Positions 1 to 5,004 of a stretch of DNA of 5,004 nt are shown one piece after another. The DNA comes from Armatimonadota bacterium (lineage in GTDB: Bacteria > Armatimonadota > Zipacnadia > Zipacnadales > UBA11051). The notes under the pieces are model-generated. The model saw only the letters and a program-made list of their open reading frames with translations. It did not search any database and was not told where the DNA came from. The stretch's first letter is position 1; each line of letters starts with the position of its first letter. A program made the translations under genes and the position numbers. The stretch covers positions 16,977 to 21,980 of the forward strand of contig DPJP01000126.1 in NCBI GenBank assembly GCA_003542955.1, given 5' to 3'.

Positions 1-814
1 GATGCCGGGCACCATCTACTCGCCCTACCCGTACCCATACCGCTGCGTGTTCGGCTCCCAGAGCGAGCAGGAGTGCGCCGACAAGTGCCTGCAGTGGCTG
101 GACAACAAGATGCGCTATGAGTCTATCGGCGACCTCGCGGCCGTCATCATAGAGCCTTACCAGGGCGGCGCGGGCTTCATCTTCCCGCCCAAGGGCTTCC
201 TCAAGCGCCTCGAGCAGTGGACCCACGACCAGGGCGCGTTCTTCATCGCCGACGAGATTCAGGCCAGCTTCGGCCGCACCGGCAAGCTCTTCTGCATCGA
301 GCATGAGGAGTTGTCGCCGGACTTTTTGTGCATCGGCAAGGGAATAGCCAACGGCATCCCGACTGCGGCGCTGATGGGAAGCCACGAGATCTTCGACCAG
401 CTCGAGAAGGGCGAGATGTCCTCGACAACCGGCGCCAACCCGGTCTCCGCCGCCGCCGCCAACGCGGTGCTGGATGTCTTCGAGACCGAGAACCTGCTCG
501 AAAACTGCAACGAAGTCGGCGCCTTCATGCTCGACGAGATCCGCAAGCTGCAGAGCAAGTACGACGTGCTGGGCGAGGTGCGCGGGCAGGCGCTGGTGAT
601 CGGGCTCGAGTTCGTCAAGTCAAAGGCGAGCAAGGAGCCTGCGCCGGAGCTGACCAGCCGGGTGACCGAGCGCATGGCGCGCAAGGGCGTCACCTGTGGC
701 AAGGTCGGTATCTTCGGCAATGTCGTCCGCTGCGCACCGCCGCTGTGCATCACAAAGGACCAGGCCGAGGAGAGCATCCGGTGCCTCGACGAGGTGTTGG
801 GGGAGTTGGTGTAG
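1..814 (+). CDS. Class III PLP-dependent aminotransferase, C-terminal part (5' end outside window)
   Basis: This is a fold-type I, class III aminotransferase (the GABA / ornithine / alanine-glyoxylate group), which moves an amino group to a 2-oxo acid using pyridoxal phosphate in the cytoplasm. The 270 visible codons begin inside the family domain. Family members are usually 420-460 residues, and the PYPYPYRCVFG stretch near the visible start normally lies well inside the protein, so the ATG at position 2 is an internal Met. Counting from that Met, the landmarks are IIEPYQGG (E51), ADEIQASFGRTGK (D84 expected to pair with the PLP pyridine nitrogen, Q87 near the ring), IGKGIANG (K113, the expected Schiff-base lysine), the STTGANP segment (143-147, phosphate contact from the partner subunit) and VRCAPP (R243, expected substrate-carboxylate contact). 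All core residues present in this half are intact. It ends in TAG, 32 bp before the methyltransferase. The exact amine substrate cannot be told from this half. Confidence 0.93.
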   Translation, partial: MPGTIYSPYPYPYRCVFGSQSEQECADKCLQWLDNKMRYESIGDLAAVIIEPYQGGAGFIFPPKGFLKRLEQWTHDQGAFFIADEIQASFGRTGKLFCIEHEELSPDFLCIGKGIANGIPTAALMGSHEIFDQLEKGEMSSTTGANPVSAAAANAVLDVFETENLLENCNEVGAFMLDEIRKLQSKYDVLGEVRGQALVIGLEFVKSKASKEPAPELTSRVTERMARKGVTCGKVGIFGNVVRCAPPLCITKDQAEESIRCLDEVLGELV

Positions 815-822
815 GGCAGAGG
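811..822 (+). repeat. 12-bp direct repeat spanning a stop codon, copy 1
   Basis: GTAGGGCAGAGG contains the TAG stop of the aminotransferase. An identical 12-mer covers the stop of the M20 gene (2770-2781). A shorter related form, GTAGAGGACACC, follows the methyltransferase (1464-1475). Confidence 0.4.
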
Positions 823-846
823 ACTCCACACGGGGATTCAGCGCGC

Positions 847-1467
847 ATGAAAAAGGACAACCCGTACGACGAGAGGTACGCAGCCGAGGGGTTCTACTGG
901 CCCGCGCGGCCCTCGTCGACATGTCTGAGGCTCATCGAGATACTCGGGCCGGTCGGAGAGCCCAGGCCGACACTACTCGACCTCGGCTGCGGGGAGGGCC
1001 GGAACGCGGTCTACCTCGCGGGGCACGGCTTCGCGGTTACGGGCCTGGATGTGTCCCTACCTGGGCTTGAGAAGACACGGCGGTATGCCGCGGAGAAGGG
1101 TGTGGAGGTCGACACGGTCCACGCCGATATGACCGAGTACGAGCTTACCGGGCCGTATGACGTCATCTTCTCCACAGGCTCACTGCAGTATCTCGCGCCG
1201 GAGATGCGGGAGTGCCGCTTCGAGGACTACAAGGCACATACGCGCGTCGGCGGGCTCAACGCGATGTCGGCCTTCGTGCGCAAGCCGTTCATCGACCCGG
1301 CTCCGGATGCCGAGGCGGATGCCTACCCGTACAGGTCCGGCGAGCTGCTGGGCTACTACTGGGACTGGGAGATCGTGTACAGCACGGAGGAGACATTCGA
1401 CTGCATGTCGAGCGGCGTGCCACACCGCCATGCCGTCAGCCGAGTGATTGCGCGGAGGGTGGGGTAG
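847..1467 (+). CDS. TehB-like SAM-dependent methyltransferase
   Basis: This is a 206-residue class I methyltransferase, soluble, with no signal peptide or membrane segment. Motif I is LLDLGCGEGRN (residues 43-53), followed by the acidic end of strand 2 in VTGLDVS (D68, expected to bind the SAM ribose), HADM (D94, adenine side) and YDVIFSTGSLQYL (104-116). The C-terminal part, with HTRVGGLN (131-138), SGELLGYYWDWE (164-175) and a closing IARR, matches the layout of the tellurite-resistance methyltransferase TehB (E. coli protein about 197 residues), so family membership is well supported. Known TehB proteins methylate tellurite or selenium oxyanions, but many relatives have unknown acceptors, so the substrate here is open. 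The frame stays open far upstream inside gene 1. The ATG at 847 is chosen because the protein then starts just before the TehB-like NPYDERY segment and lies beyond the gene 1 stop. The only ribosome-binding candidate is weak (GGGGA, 832-836, 10 nt away), which suggests low expression or coupling to the upstream gene. Confidence 0.88.
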   Translation: MKKDNPYDERYAAEGFYWPARPSSTCLRLIEILGPVGEPRPTLLDLGCGEGRNAVYLAGHGFAVTGLDVSLPGLEKTRRYAAEKGVEVDTVHADMTEYELTGPYDVIFSTGSLQYLAPEMRECRFEDYKAHTRVGGLNAMSAFVRKPFIDPAPDAEADAYPYRSGELLGYYWDWEIVYSTEETFDCMSSGVPHRHAVSRVIARRVG

Positions 1468-1475
1468 AGGACACC

Positions 1476-1481
1476 ATGTGA
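1476..1481 (+). other. Start-stop mini-ORF (ATGTGA) in the leader of the M20 gene
   Basis: An ATG followed directly by TGA lies 9 nt after the methyltransferase stop. A purine-rich AGAGGA (1466-1471) sits 4 nt upstream and could act as a ribosome-binding site. It is out of frame with the M20 gene. It may be chance or may affect ribosome passage to the next gene; nothing else in the sequence decides this. Confidence 0.2.
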
Positions 1482-1520
1482 CCGCTGGCGTCCCGGCCCG
1501 CCTCACCCCCGGCCCAAACC

Positions 1521-1526
1521 AGGAGA
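1521..1526 (+). promoter_or_regulatory. Ribosome binding site of the M20 hydrolase gene
   Basis: AGGAGA is a near-consensus Shine-Dalgarno sequence and supports the ATG at 1538 over the upstream TTG at 1448, which lies inside the methyltransferase gene. The spacing of 11-12 nt to the ATG is longer than the usual 5-9 nt, and no closer in-frame ATG, GTG or TTG exists. Confidence 0.6.
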
Positions 1527-1537
1527 ACTCAACCATC

Positions 1538-2773
1538 ATGTCTGAAGACCTGAAGACCTACTTCGCATCCAAGTTCGACCAGACCGCCGAGATACTCATG
1601 GACCTCATCCGCATCCCCTCGACCGCCGGGGGAGAGGGGCCCGTTGCCAAATACCTCCATGACCGCCTGCAAGGCCTCTGCGACCAAGTCGGCTACGTGG
1701 AGATCACCAACGACATCAAGAACGATGTCGACTACTCGACACCCGTCAAGGGCCTCGAGTACGGCGACCGGCCAAACGTACGGGCCGCCCAGAAGGGCTC
1801 CGGCGGCGGCAAGTCACTCATCTTCAACACCCACATGGATGTCGTCCCGCCGTCCTCGACGATGGAGCGGCCATTCGATCCGCGCTTCGAGGATGGAATC
1901 GTCTACGGGCGCGGCGCGTGTGACGCCAAGGGCCAGCTCGTGACCATGTATCTCGTGCTGCAGGCGATCCGCGACTTGCAGCTCGATCTGCGTGGCGACG
2001 TCATCGGCCACATGGTGATCGAGGAGGAGAACGGCGGCAACGGTACCGTCGCCATGGCGCGGACGGGGGAGAAGGCCGACGCCGCGATAGTGCTCGAACC
2101 CTCCAACTTCATGCTCTACCCGCAGATTCGCGGCGCGGTGTGGTTTGAGGCCACCGTGTACGGGCAGTCCGGGCACTCGGGCCAGCCGGGCGGCACGGTC
2201 TCCGCGCTGCTGAAGGCACTCAGGGCCATCGACCACTTCACCGCGTATCATGATGTCGCGCTTGCGGAGAGCAGGGGGCAGTACCCGCTGTTCGACGTGT
2301 TCCCGAACCCGGCCCCGCTGACCATCGGCCAGCTCCATGCCGGCGACTGGCCCGCGCAGGCGCCGCAGAAGGCCATCTTCACCGGCGTACTGGGCATCCT
2401 GCCCGATCGCACCAAGGAGCAGGTGATGAAGGACCTCCGCGAGCTGATCAAGGGCAGCGACGACGAGTGGCTCAAGGACCATTTCGAGATTGAGTTCACC
2501 TACCGGCACGACGCCTCCGTAACCGAACCCGACCACCCTGTCGTGCAGACGCTGCAGGCGGCTGCGCAGGCAGTGGGGCTCGAGGGCGCCGTCTCGGCGA
2601 TGACGGCCTCGTGTGACGCCTGGTGGTACAGCAACCAGCTCGGGATACCGACTTGCTGGTTCGGGCCGGGGAACCTGGGCGTGGCACACAGCAACAACGA
2701 GCACATCGCCGTGGAAGATATCCTGACCGCCGCCGAAGTGTTGGTACGGTACATCCGGGAGTGGTGCGCGTAG
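1538..2773 (+). CDS. M20-family metallohydrolase (ArgE/DapE-like deacylase or peptidase)
   Basis: This 411-residue cytoplasmic dizinc-type amidohydrolase belongs to the M20 group, which includes acetylornithine deacetylase, succinyl-diaminopimelate desuccinylase, carboxypeptidase G2 and aminoacylases. These enzymes cleave an N-acyl or peptide bond next to a carboxylate. The expected active-site set is complete: FNTHMDVVPP (H99 metal ligand, D101), GRGACDAKG (D129 bridging metal ligand), IEEENGG (E163 general base, E164 metal ligand), VLEPSN (E187 metal ligand) and GVAHSNNEH (H384 metal ligand). GQSGHSGQPGG (209-219, H213) marks the start of the dimerisation/lid domain, which runs to roughly residue 325 before the catalytic domain resumes. 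Length is normal for the family and there is no signal peptide. The start is set by AGGAGA upstream and by MSEDLKTYF beginning the usual N-terminal helix. Annotation pipelines often label such proteins ArgE or DapE, but there are no other arginine or lysine biosynthesis genes here. A catabolic N-deacylase or dipeptidase working with the neighbouring aminotransferase is a reasonable inference. Confidence 0.93.
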   Translation: MSEDLKTYFASKFDQTAEILMDLIRIPSTAGGEGPVAKYLHDRLQGLCDQVGYVEITNDIKNDVDYSTPVKGLEYGDRPNVRAAQKGSGGGKSLIFNTHMDVVPPSSTMERPFDPRFEDGIVYGRGACDAKGQLVTMYLVLQAIRDLQLDLRGDVIGHMVIEEENGGNGTVAMARTGEKADAAIVLEPSNFMLYPQIRGAVWFEATVYGQSGHSGQPGGTVSALLKALRAIDHFTAYHDVALAESRGQYPLFDVFPNPAPLTIGQLHAGDWPAQAPQKAIFTGVLGILPDRTKEQVMKDLRELIKGSDDEWLKDHFEIEFTYRHDASVTEPDHPVVQTLQAAAQAVGLEGAVSAMTASCDAWWYSNQLGIPTCWFGPGNLGVAHSNNEHIAVEDILTAAEVLVRYIREWCA

Positions 2774-2781
2774 GGCAGAGG
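2770..2781 (+). repeat. 12-bp direct repeat spanning a stop codon, copy 2
   Basis: This is an exact copy of the 12-mer at the end of the aminotransferase gene, here containing the TAG stop of the M20 gene. It is not associated with a terminator-like hairpin plus T-run. A role is not evident. Confidence 0.4.
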
Positions 2782-2826
2782 CAGGAGTGGGAGCCTGCGA
2801 ACGCGTGAGCACACCGAGAGAGATCC

Positions 2827-2833
2827 AGGTGAG
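2827..2833 (+). promoter_or_regulatory. Ribosome binding site of the zinc dehydrogenase gene
   Basis: AGGTGAG lies 5 nt before the ATG at 2839, a normal Shine-Dalgarno distance. It supports this start, which also gives the typical MKALV opening of the family. Confidence 0.65.
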
Positions 2834-2838
2834 AGACC

Positions 2839-3876
2839 ATGAAGGCACTGGTGAAGACTGAGAAGGGCGTCGGCAACATCGAGTTGCGCGACGTGCCGGA
2901 GCCGCAGATGCAGCCGGATGAGGTCATGATCGAGATCAAGGCCGCCGGCATCTGCGGGACCGATATCCACATCATGCACGACAACTTCCCCTACTGGCCG
3001 CCCGTCATTCTGGGCCATGAGTTCGCAGGGGAGATCATCGGCGTCGGCAGCGAGGTCTCCGGCTGGACGGTCGGCGACCGCGTGGTTGGCGAGCCGCACA
3101 CGAAGGCCTGCGGCAAGTGCTACCTCTGCCGAACCGGGAACATCCAGATCTGCCCGGAGAAGCGCTCTCCCGGCTGGGGCATTGATGGCGCGTTCACGAA
3201 GTACCTGCCCTACCCGCCGCATCTCTTGCACCGTATCCCGGAGGGCATGTCGTTCACACACGCGGCGCTGACGGAGCCCACCGGCAATGTGGTCCATGAC
3301 GTGCTGGAGCGGGCAAAGGTAGAGCCGGAGGACTTCGTCGTCGTCATCGGGCCGGGTCCGATAGGGCTGATGGCGGCGATGGCAGCGAAGGCCGAGGGCG
3401 CACGCGAGGTCATGATCACCGGTACCGATGCGGATGAGGCGCTGCGGCTCAGGACCGCTCGCGAGATCGGCATCGACCACGTGATCAACATCCAGCAGGA
3501 GGATGGTGTGGCCAGGTGCATGGAGCTGACCGACGGGCGGGGCGCCGACCTCGTCGTCGAGTGCTCCGGCGCGCCGCGGGCCATTGCCACCACCCCGCAG
3601 TACATCCGCAAGCTCGGCCGCATCTGCGCGATGGGTCTCACAGGCAAGCGCCCCGTCGAGTTCGACTGGGACTCCGCGCAGGGCAAGGTGGCGACCATCT
3701 ACTTCTGCATGTCGACCTACTACACGTGCTGGGATCGCGCGTTGAGCATGCTTGCCTCCGGCAAGGTGCAGGCCGAGCCGATCATCACTCATCAACTGCC
3801 GCTCTCGCGCTGGCAGGAGGGCTTCGATGCGATCGAGAATATGGAGGCCCTCAAGGTCATCCTGATACCCGAGTAG
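2839..3876 (+). CDS. Zinc-dependent medium-chain alcohol/polyol dehydrogenase
   Basis: This 345-residue medium-chain dehydrogenase/reductase is related to sorbitol (iditol) dehydrogenase, butanediol dehydrogenase and L-threonine 3-dehydrogenase, which oxidise a secondary alcohol with NAD(P)+ in the cytoplasm. The N-terminal GroES-like domain carries the expected catalytic zinc residues C39 (AGICGTD), H60 and E61 (GHEFAG), with E146 (TEPTGN) as the usual additional residue. The structural zinc lobe has four cysteines, C91, C94, C97 and C105. The Rossmann domain begins at VVVIGPGPIGL (G171, G173, G176), followed by VMITGTDAD, where the coenzyme-specifying position is Gly rather than Asp. Length is typical and no key residue is missing. 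It lies 65 bp after the M20 gene and 50 bp before a Gfo/Idh oxidoreductase. That pairing is common in sugar and polyol pathways and favours a polyol or sugar substrate over threonine, but this is inference. Substrate and stereochemistry cannot be read from the sequence. Confidence 0.94.
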   Translation: MKALVKTEKGVGNIELRDVPEPQMQPDEVMIEIKAAGICGTDIHIMHDNFPYWPPVILGHEFAGEIIGVGSEVSGWTVGDRVVGEPHTKACGKCYLCRTGNIQICPEKRSPGWGIDGAFTKYLPYPPHLLHRIPEGMSFTHAALTEPTGNVVHDVLERAKVEPEDFVVVIGPGPIGLMAAMAAKAEGAREVMITGTDADEALRLRTAREIGIDHVINIQQEDGVARCMELTDGRGADLVVECSGAPRAIATTPQYIRKLGRICAMGLTGKRPVEFDWDSAQGKVATIYFCMSTYYTCWDRALSMLASGKVQAEPIITHQLPLSRWQEGFDAIENMEALKVILIPE

Positions 3877-3913
3877 AGACCGCCCGGTCCAGTGCGGCCG
3901 GCGATAGAGATGC

Positions 3914-3920
3914 AGGGAGG
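3914..3920 (+). promoter_or_regulatory. Strong ribosome binding site of the Gfo/Idh oxidoreductase gene
   Basis: AGGGAGG lies 6 nt before the ATG at 3927, the best Shine-Dalgarno match in the window. It fixes the start of a gene whose frame is otherwise open far back into the preceding dehydrogenase. Confidence 0.8.
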
Positions 3921-3926
3921 ACAGTC

Positions 3927-4976
3927 ATGGTAGACGGGAAATTCGGATTCGGAATAGTCGGCGCGGGGCTGGTATCGGCCTTCCACGGCGATGCCATCAA
4001 CGCCGTCGAGGAGGCGAAGCTGGTCTCCGTCGTCGATCTGAACAAGGAACGGCTGGAGAAGTTCTGCGCGGACAAGGGGTGCGAGGCCGCGGAGAGCTTC
4101 GAGGCGATGCTGGCCGACGACCGCATTGACGTCATCAACGTGCTCACCCCCAACGCCTACCACGCCCAGTTCGCGATCCCGGCGATGGAGGCGAAGAAGC
4201 ACGTCGTGGTGGAGAAGCCGCCGGAAATGACGCTCGAGAAGGTCGACAGGATGATCGCCGCGCGCGACGCCAACGGTGTCAAGTGCGCGATCTCCCTACA
4301 GGTGCGGTTCCGCAAGCCGATTGAGGTCATGAAGGCCGCCATCGAGAGCAGGCGCTTCGGGCGCCTGCTGCAGGGCGATGCCTACATGAAGTGGTTCCGC
4401 CCCACCGACTACTACCTGATGGATGACTGGCGCTCGAAGCGCGAGGAGGGCGCCGGTGTCACGATCCAGCACGCCTTCCACTACATCGACCTGCTCTACC
4501 ACTTGATGGGCGATGTGGATAGCCTGCGGGCGCAGATGTATAACCTCGCGCACCCGGAGGTTGAACTCGAGGATACGGTGCTGGCCTTCCTCAACTACAC
4601 AAACGGCGCCAAGGGCGTCGTTCAGGGCTCGACGGCGCTCTACCCGGGCACCGACATCCGCATCGAGATCAACGGCGAGAACGGAACCGCGATCATGCAG
4701 GGCGAGCGGATCATAGTGTGGTCGTTCCGCGATGAGCAGGAGGGCGACGACGCGGTGCGCGAGCTTGGCAGCGGCGCAATCAAGACGGCAGCCGGCGGCG
4801 CTGCGGACTTCGCCTACTTCGAGCACATGTACATGATCGAGGACATGATCGAGGCGATCAAGACCGGCCGCAGCCCGCGCGTGAGCCTCGAGAGCGCCCG
4901 CGGCAGCCTCGAGGTTGCCCTGGCGATGTACAAGTCGGCGGAGGTCGATGATCTCGTGAGCCTGCCGCTGGGCTGA
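3927..4976 (+). CDS. Gfo/Idh/MocA-family NAD(P)-dependent oxidoreductase
   Basis: This is a 349-residue cytoplasmic dehydrogenase of the family that includes glucose-fructose oxidoreductase, inositol 2-dehydrogenase and the UDP-sugar oxidase WlbA. Members oxidise or reduce a ring carbon of a sugar, cyclitol or related compound. The N-terminal Rossmann domain starts at FGIVGAGLVSAFH (G9, G12, G14), VSVVDLN puts Asp (D37) at the end of strand 2, which favours NAD, and NVLTPNAYHA (71-80) and VVVEKPPE (E96, K97, P98) follow; K97 is the expected catalytic lysine. The C-terminal sheet domain contains GAGVTIQHAFHYID (175-188), with H185 as the expected active-site histidine and Gln181 where many members have Asp. 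The protein closes with the usual SGRSP-like segment (KTGRSPRVSLESARGSLEV, 312-330) and a final helix. Length is normal and there is no secretion signal, unlike the Tat-exported branch. As the last gene seen, 50 bp behind the zinc dehydrogenase, it probably acts on the same class of hydroxylated compound (inference). Confidence 0.94.
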   Translation: MVDGKFGFGIVGAGLVSAFHGDAINAVEEAKLVSVVDLNKERLEKFCADKGCEAAESFEAMLADDRIDVINVLTPNAYHAQFAIPAMEAKKHVVVEKPPEMTLEKVDRMIAARDANGVKCAISLQVRFRKPIEVMKAAIESRRFGRLLQGDAYMKWFRPTDYYLMDDWRSKREEGAGVTIQHAFHYIDLLYHLMGDVDSLRAQMYNLAHPEVELEDTVLAFLNYTNGAKGVVQGSTALYPGTDIRIEINGENGTAIMQGERIIVWSFRDEQEGDDAVRELGSGAIKTAAGGAADFAYFEHMYMIEDMIEAIKTGRSPRVSLESARGSLEVALAMYKSAEVDDLVSLPLG

Positions 4977-5004
4977 GCGGGAACTGCTGCACACACACAA
5001 CGAA

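Noticed and set aside
2..4. The ATG at position 2 as the true start of the aminotransferase
   Set aside because: The following residues match the interior of class III aminotransferases, and the product would lack the N-terminal part of the PLP domain. The gene must continue beyond the left edge.
328..846. An upstream extension of the methyltransferase frame into the aminotransferase gene
   Set aside because: The extension is a second reading frame of a well-supported aminotransferase, is Arg/Gly/Ala-rich, and the TehB-like homology starts only after the ATG at 847.
2781..2798. A small hairpin (GCAGG / CCTGC, 8-nt loop) between the M20 and dehydrogenase genes
   Set aside because: A 5-bp stem with no following T-run is too weak for a terminator and is expected by chance at this GC content.
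1814..2848. A 344-codon open frame on the - strand
   Set aside because: It is antisense to the complete M20 gene, has no recognisable motif, and has the composition of a high-GC shadow frame.
2500..3795. A 431-codon open frame on the - strand, longer than the dehydrogenase it overlaps
   Set aside because: It lies opposite the M20 3' end and the zinc dehydrogenase, both with intact family motifs. Its translation is rich in Arg, His, Ala and Asp with no recognisable domain, as expected for the complement of GC-rich codons.
3878..3889. The palindrome GACCGCCCGGTC just after the zinc dehydrogenase stop
   Set aside because: The stem is 4-5 bp with a 2-4 nt loop and no T-run follows, so it is neither a convincing terminator nor a recognisable operator.
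4296..5000. A 234-codon - strand frame reaching almost to the right edge, possibly a convergent gene
   Set aside because: It is almost entirely antisense to the Gfo/Idh gene, has no family motif, and has the biased shadow composition. Only 28 bp lie beyond the sense gene.
4990..5001. The short CA run near the right edge
   Set aside because: A few dinucleotide units are too short to call a microsatellite or regulatory element.

Overview
The window is a compact, GC-rich (judged by eye at a little over 60% G+C) bacterial stretch in which five genes lie head to tail on the + strand, separated by only 32 to 70 bp. No RNA gene, mobile element, CRISPR array, promoter or convincing terminator is visible. 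The layout suggests a single transcription unit running through both window edges. The GC content and gene families fit many lineages (uncultivated soil or sediment bacteria among them), and nothing in the window fixes the phylum.

Layout: (1) 1-814, C-terminal part of a class III PLP-dependent aminotransferase cut by the left edge; (2) 847-1467, a small TehB-like SAM-dependent methyltransferase; (3) 1538-2773, an M20-family metallohydrolase of the ArgE/DapE type with a complete set of expected metal and catalytic residues; (4) 2839-3876, a zinc-dependent medium-chain dehydrogenase of the sorbitol/threonine dehydrogenase type with both zinc sites; (5) 3927-4976, a Gfo/Idh/MocA oxidoreductase with the EKP motif. 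The last 28 bp hold nothing recognisable. The longest gene-free stretch is 70 bp.

Working together (inference): the M20 enzyme could release an amine or amino acid from an N-acyl or peptide-like substrate, the aminotransferase could take the amino group, and the two dehydrogenases could oxidise hydroxyl groups on a polyol, sugar or hydroxy-amino acid skeleton. This reads as a small catabolic cassette for an amino- or acylamino-polyol/sugar-like compound. No substrate can be named from sequence alone. The TehB-like methyltransferase does not fit that scheme in an obvious way and may be a detoxification gene or a passenger.

Nothing here is clearly a new biological system. The points worth a second look are the mixed gene set, a Gln in place of the usual Asp in the Gfo/Idh active-site motif, a Gly at the coenzyme-specifying position of the dehydrogenase, a 12-bp exact repeat spanning two stop codons, and a start-stop (ATGTGA) mini-ORF in the leader of the M20 gene.
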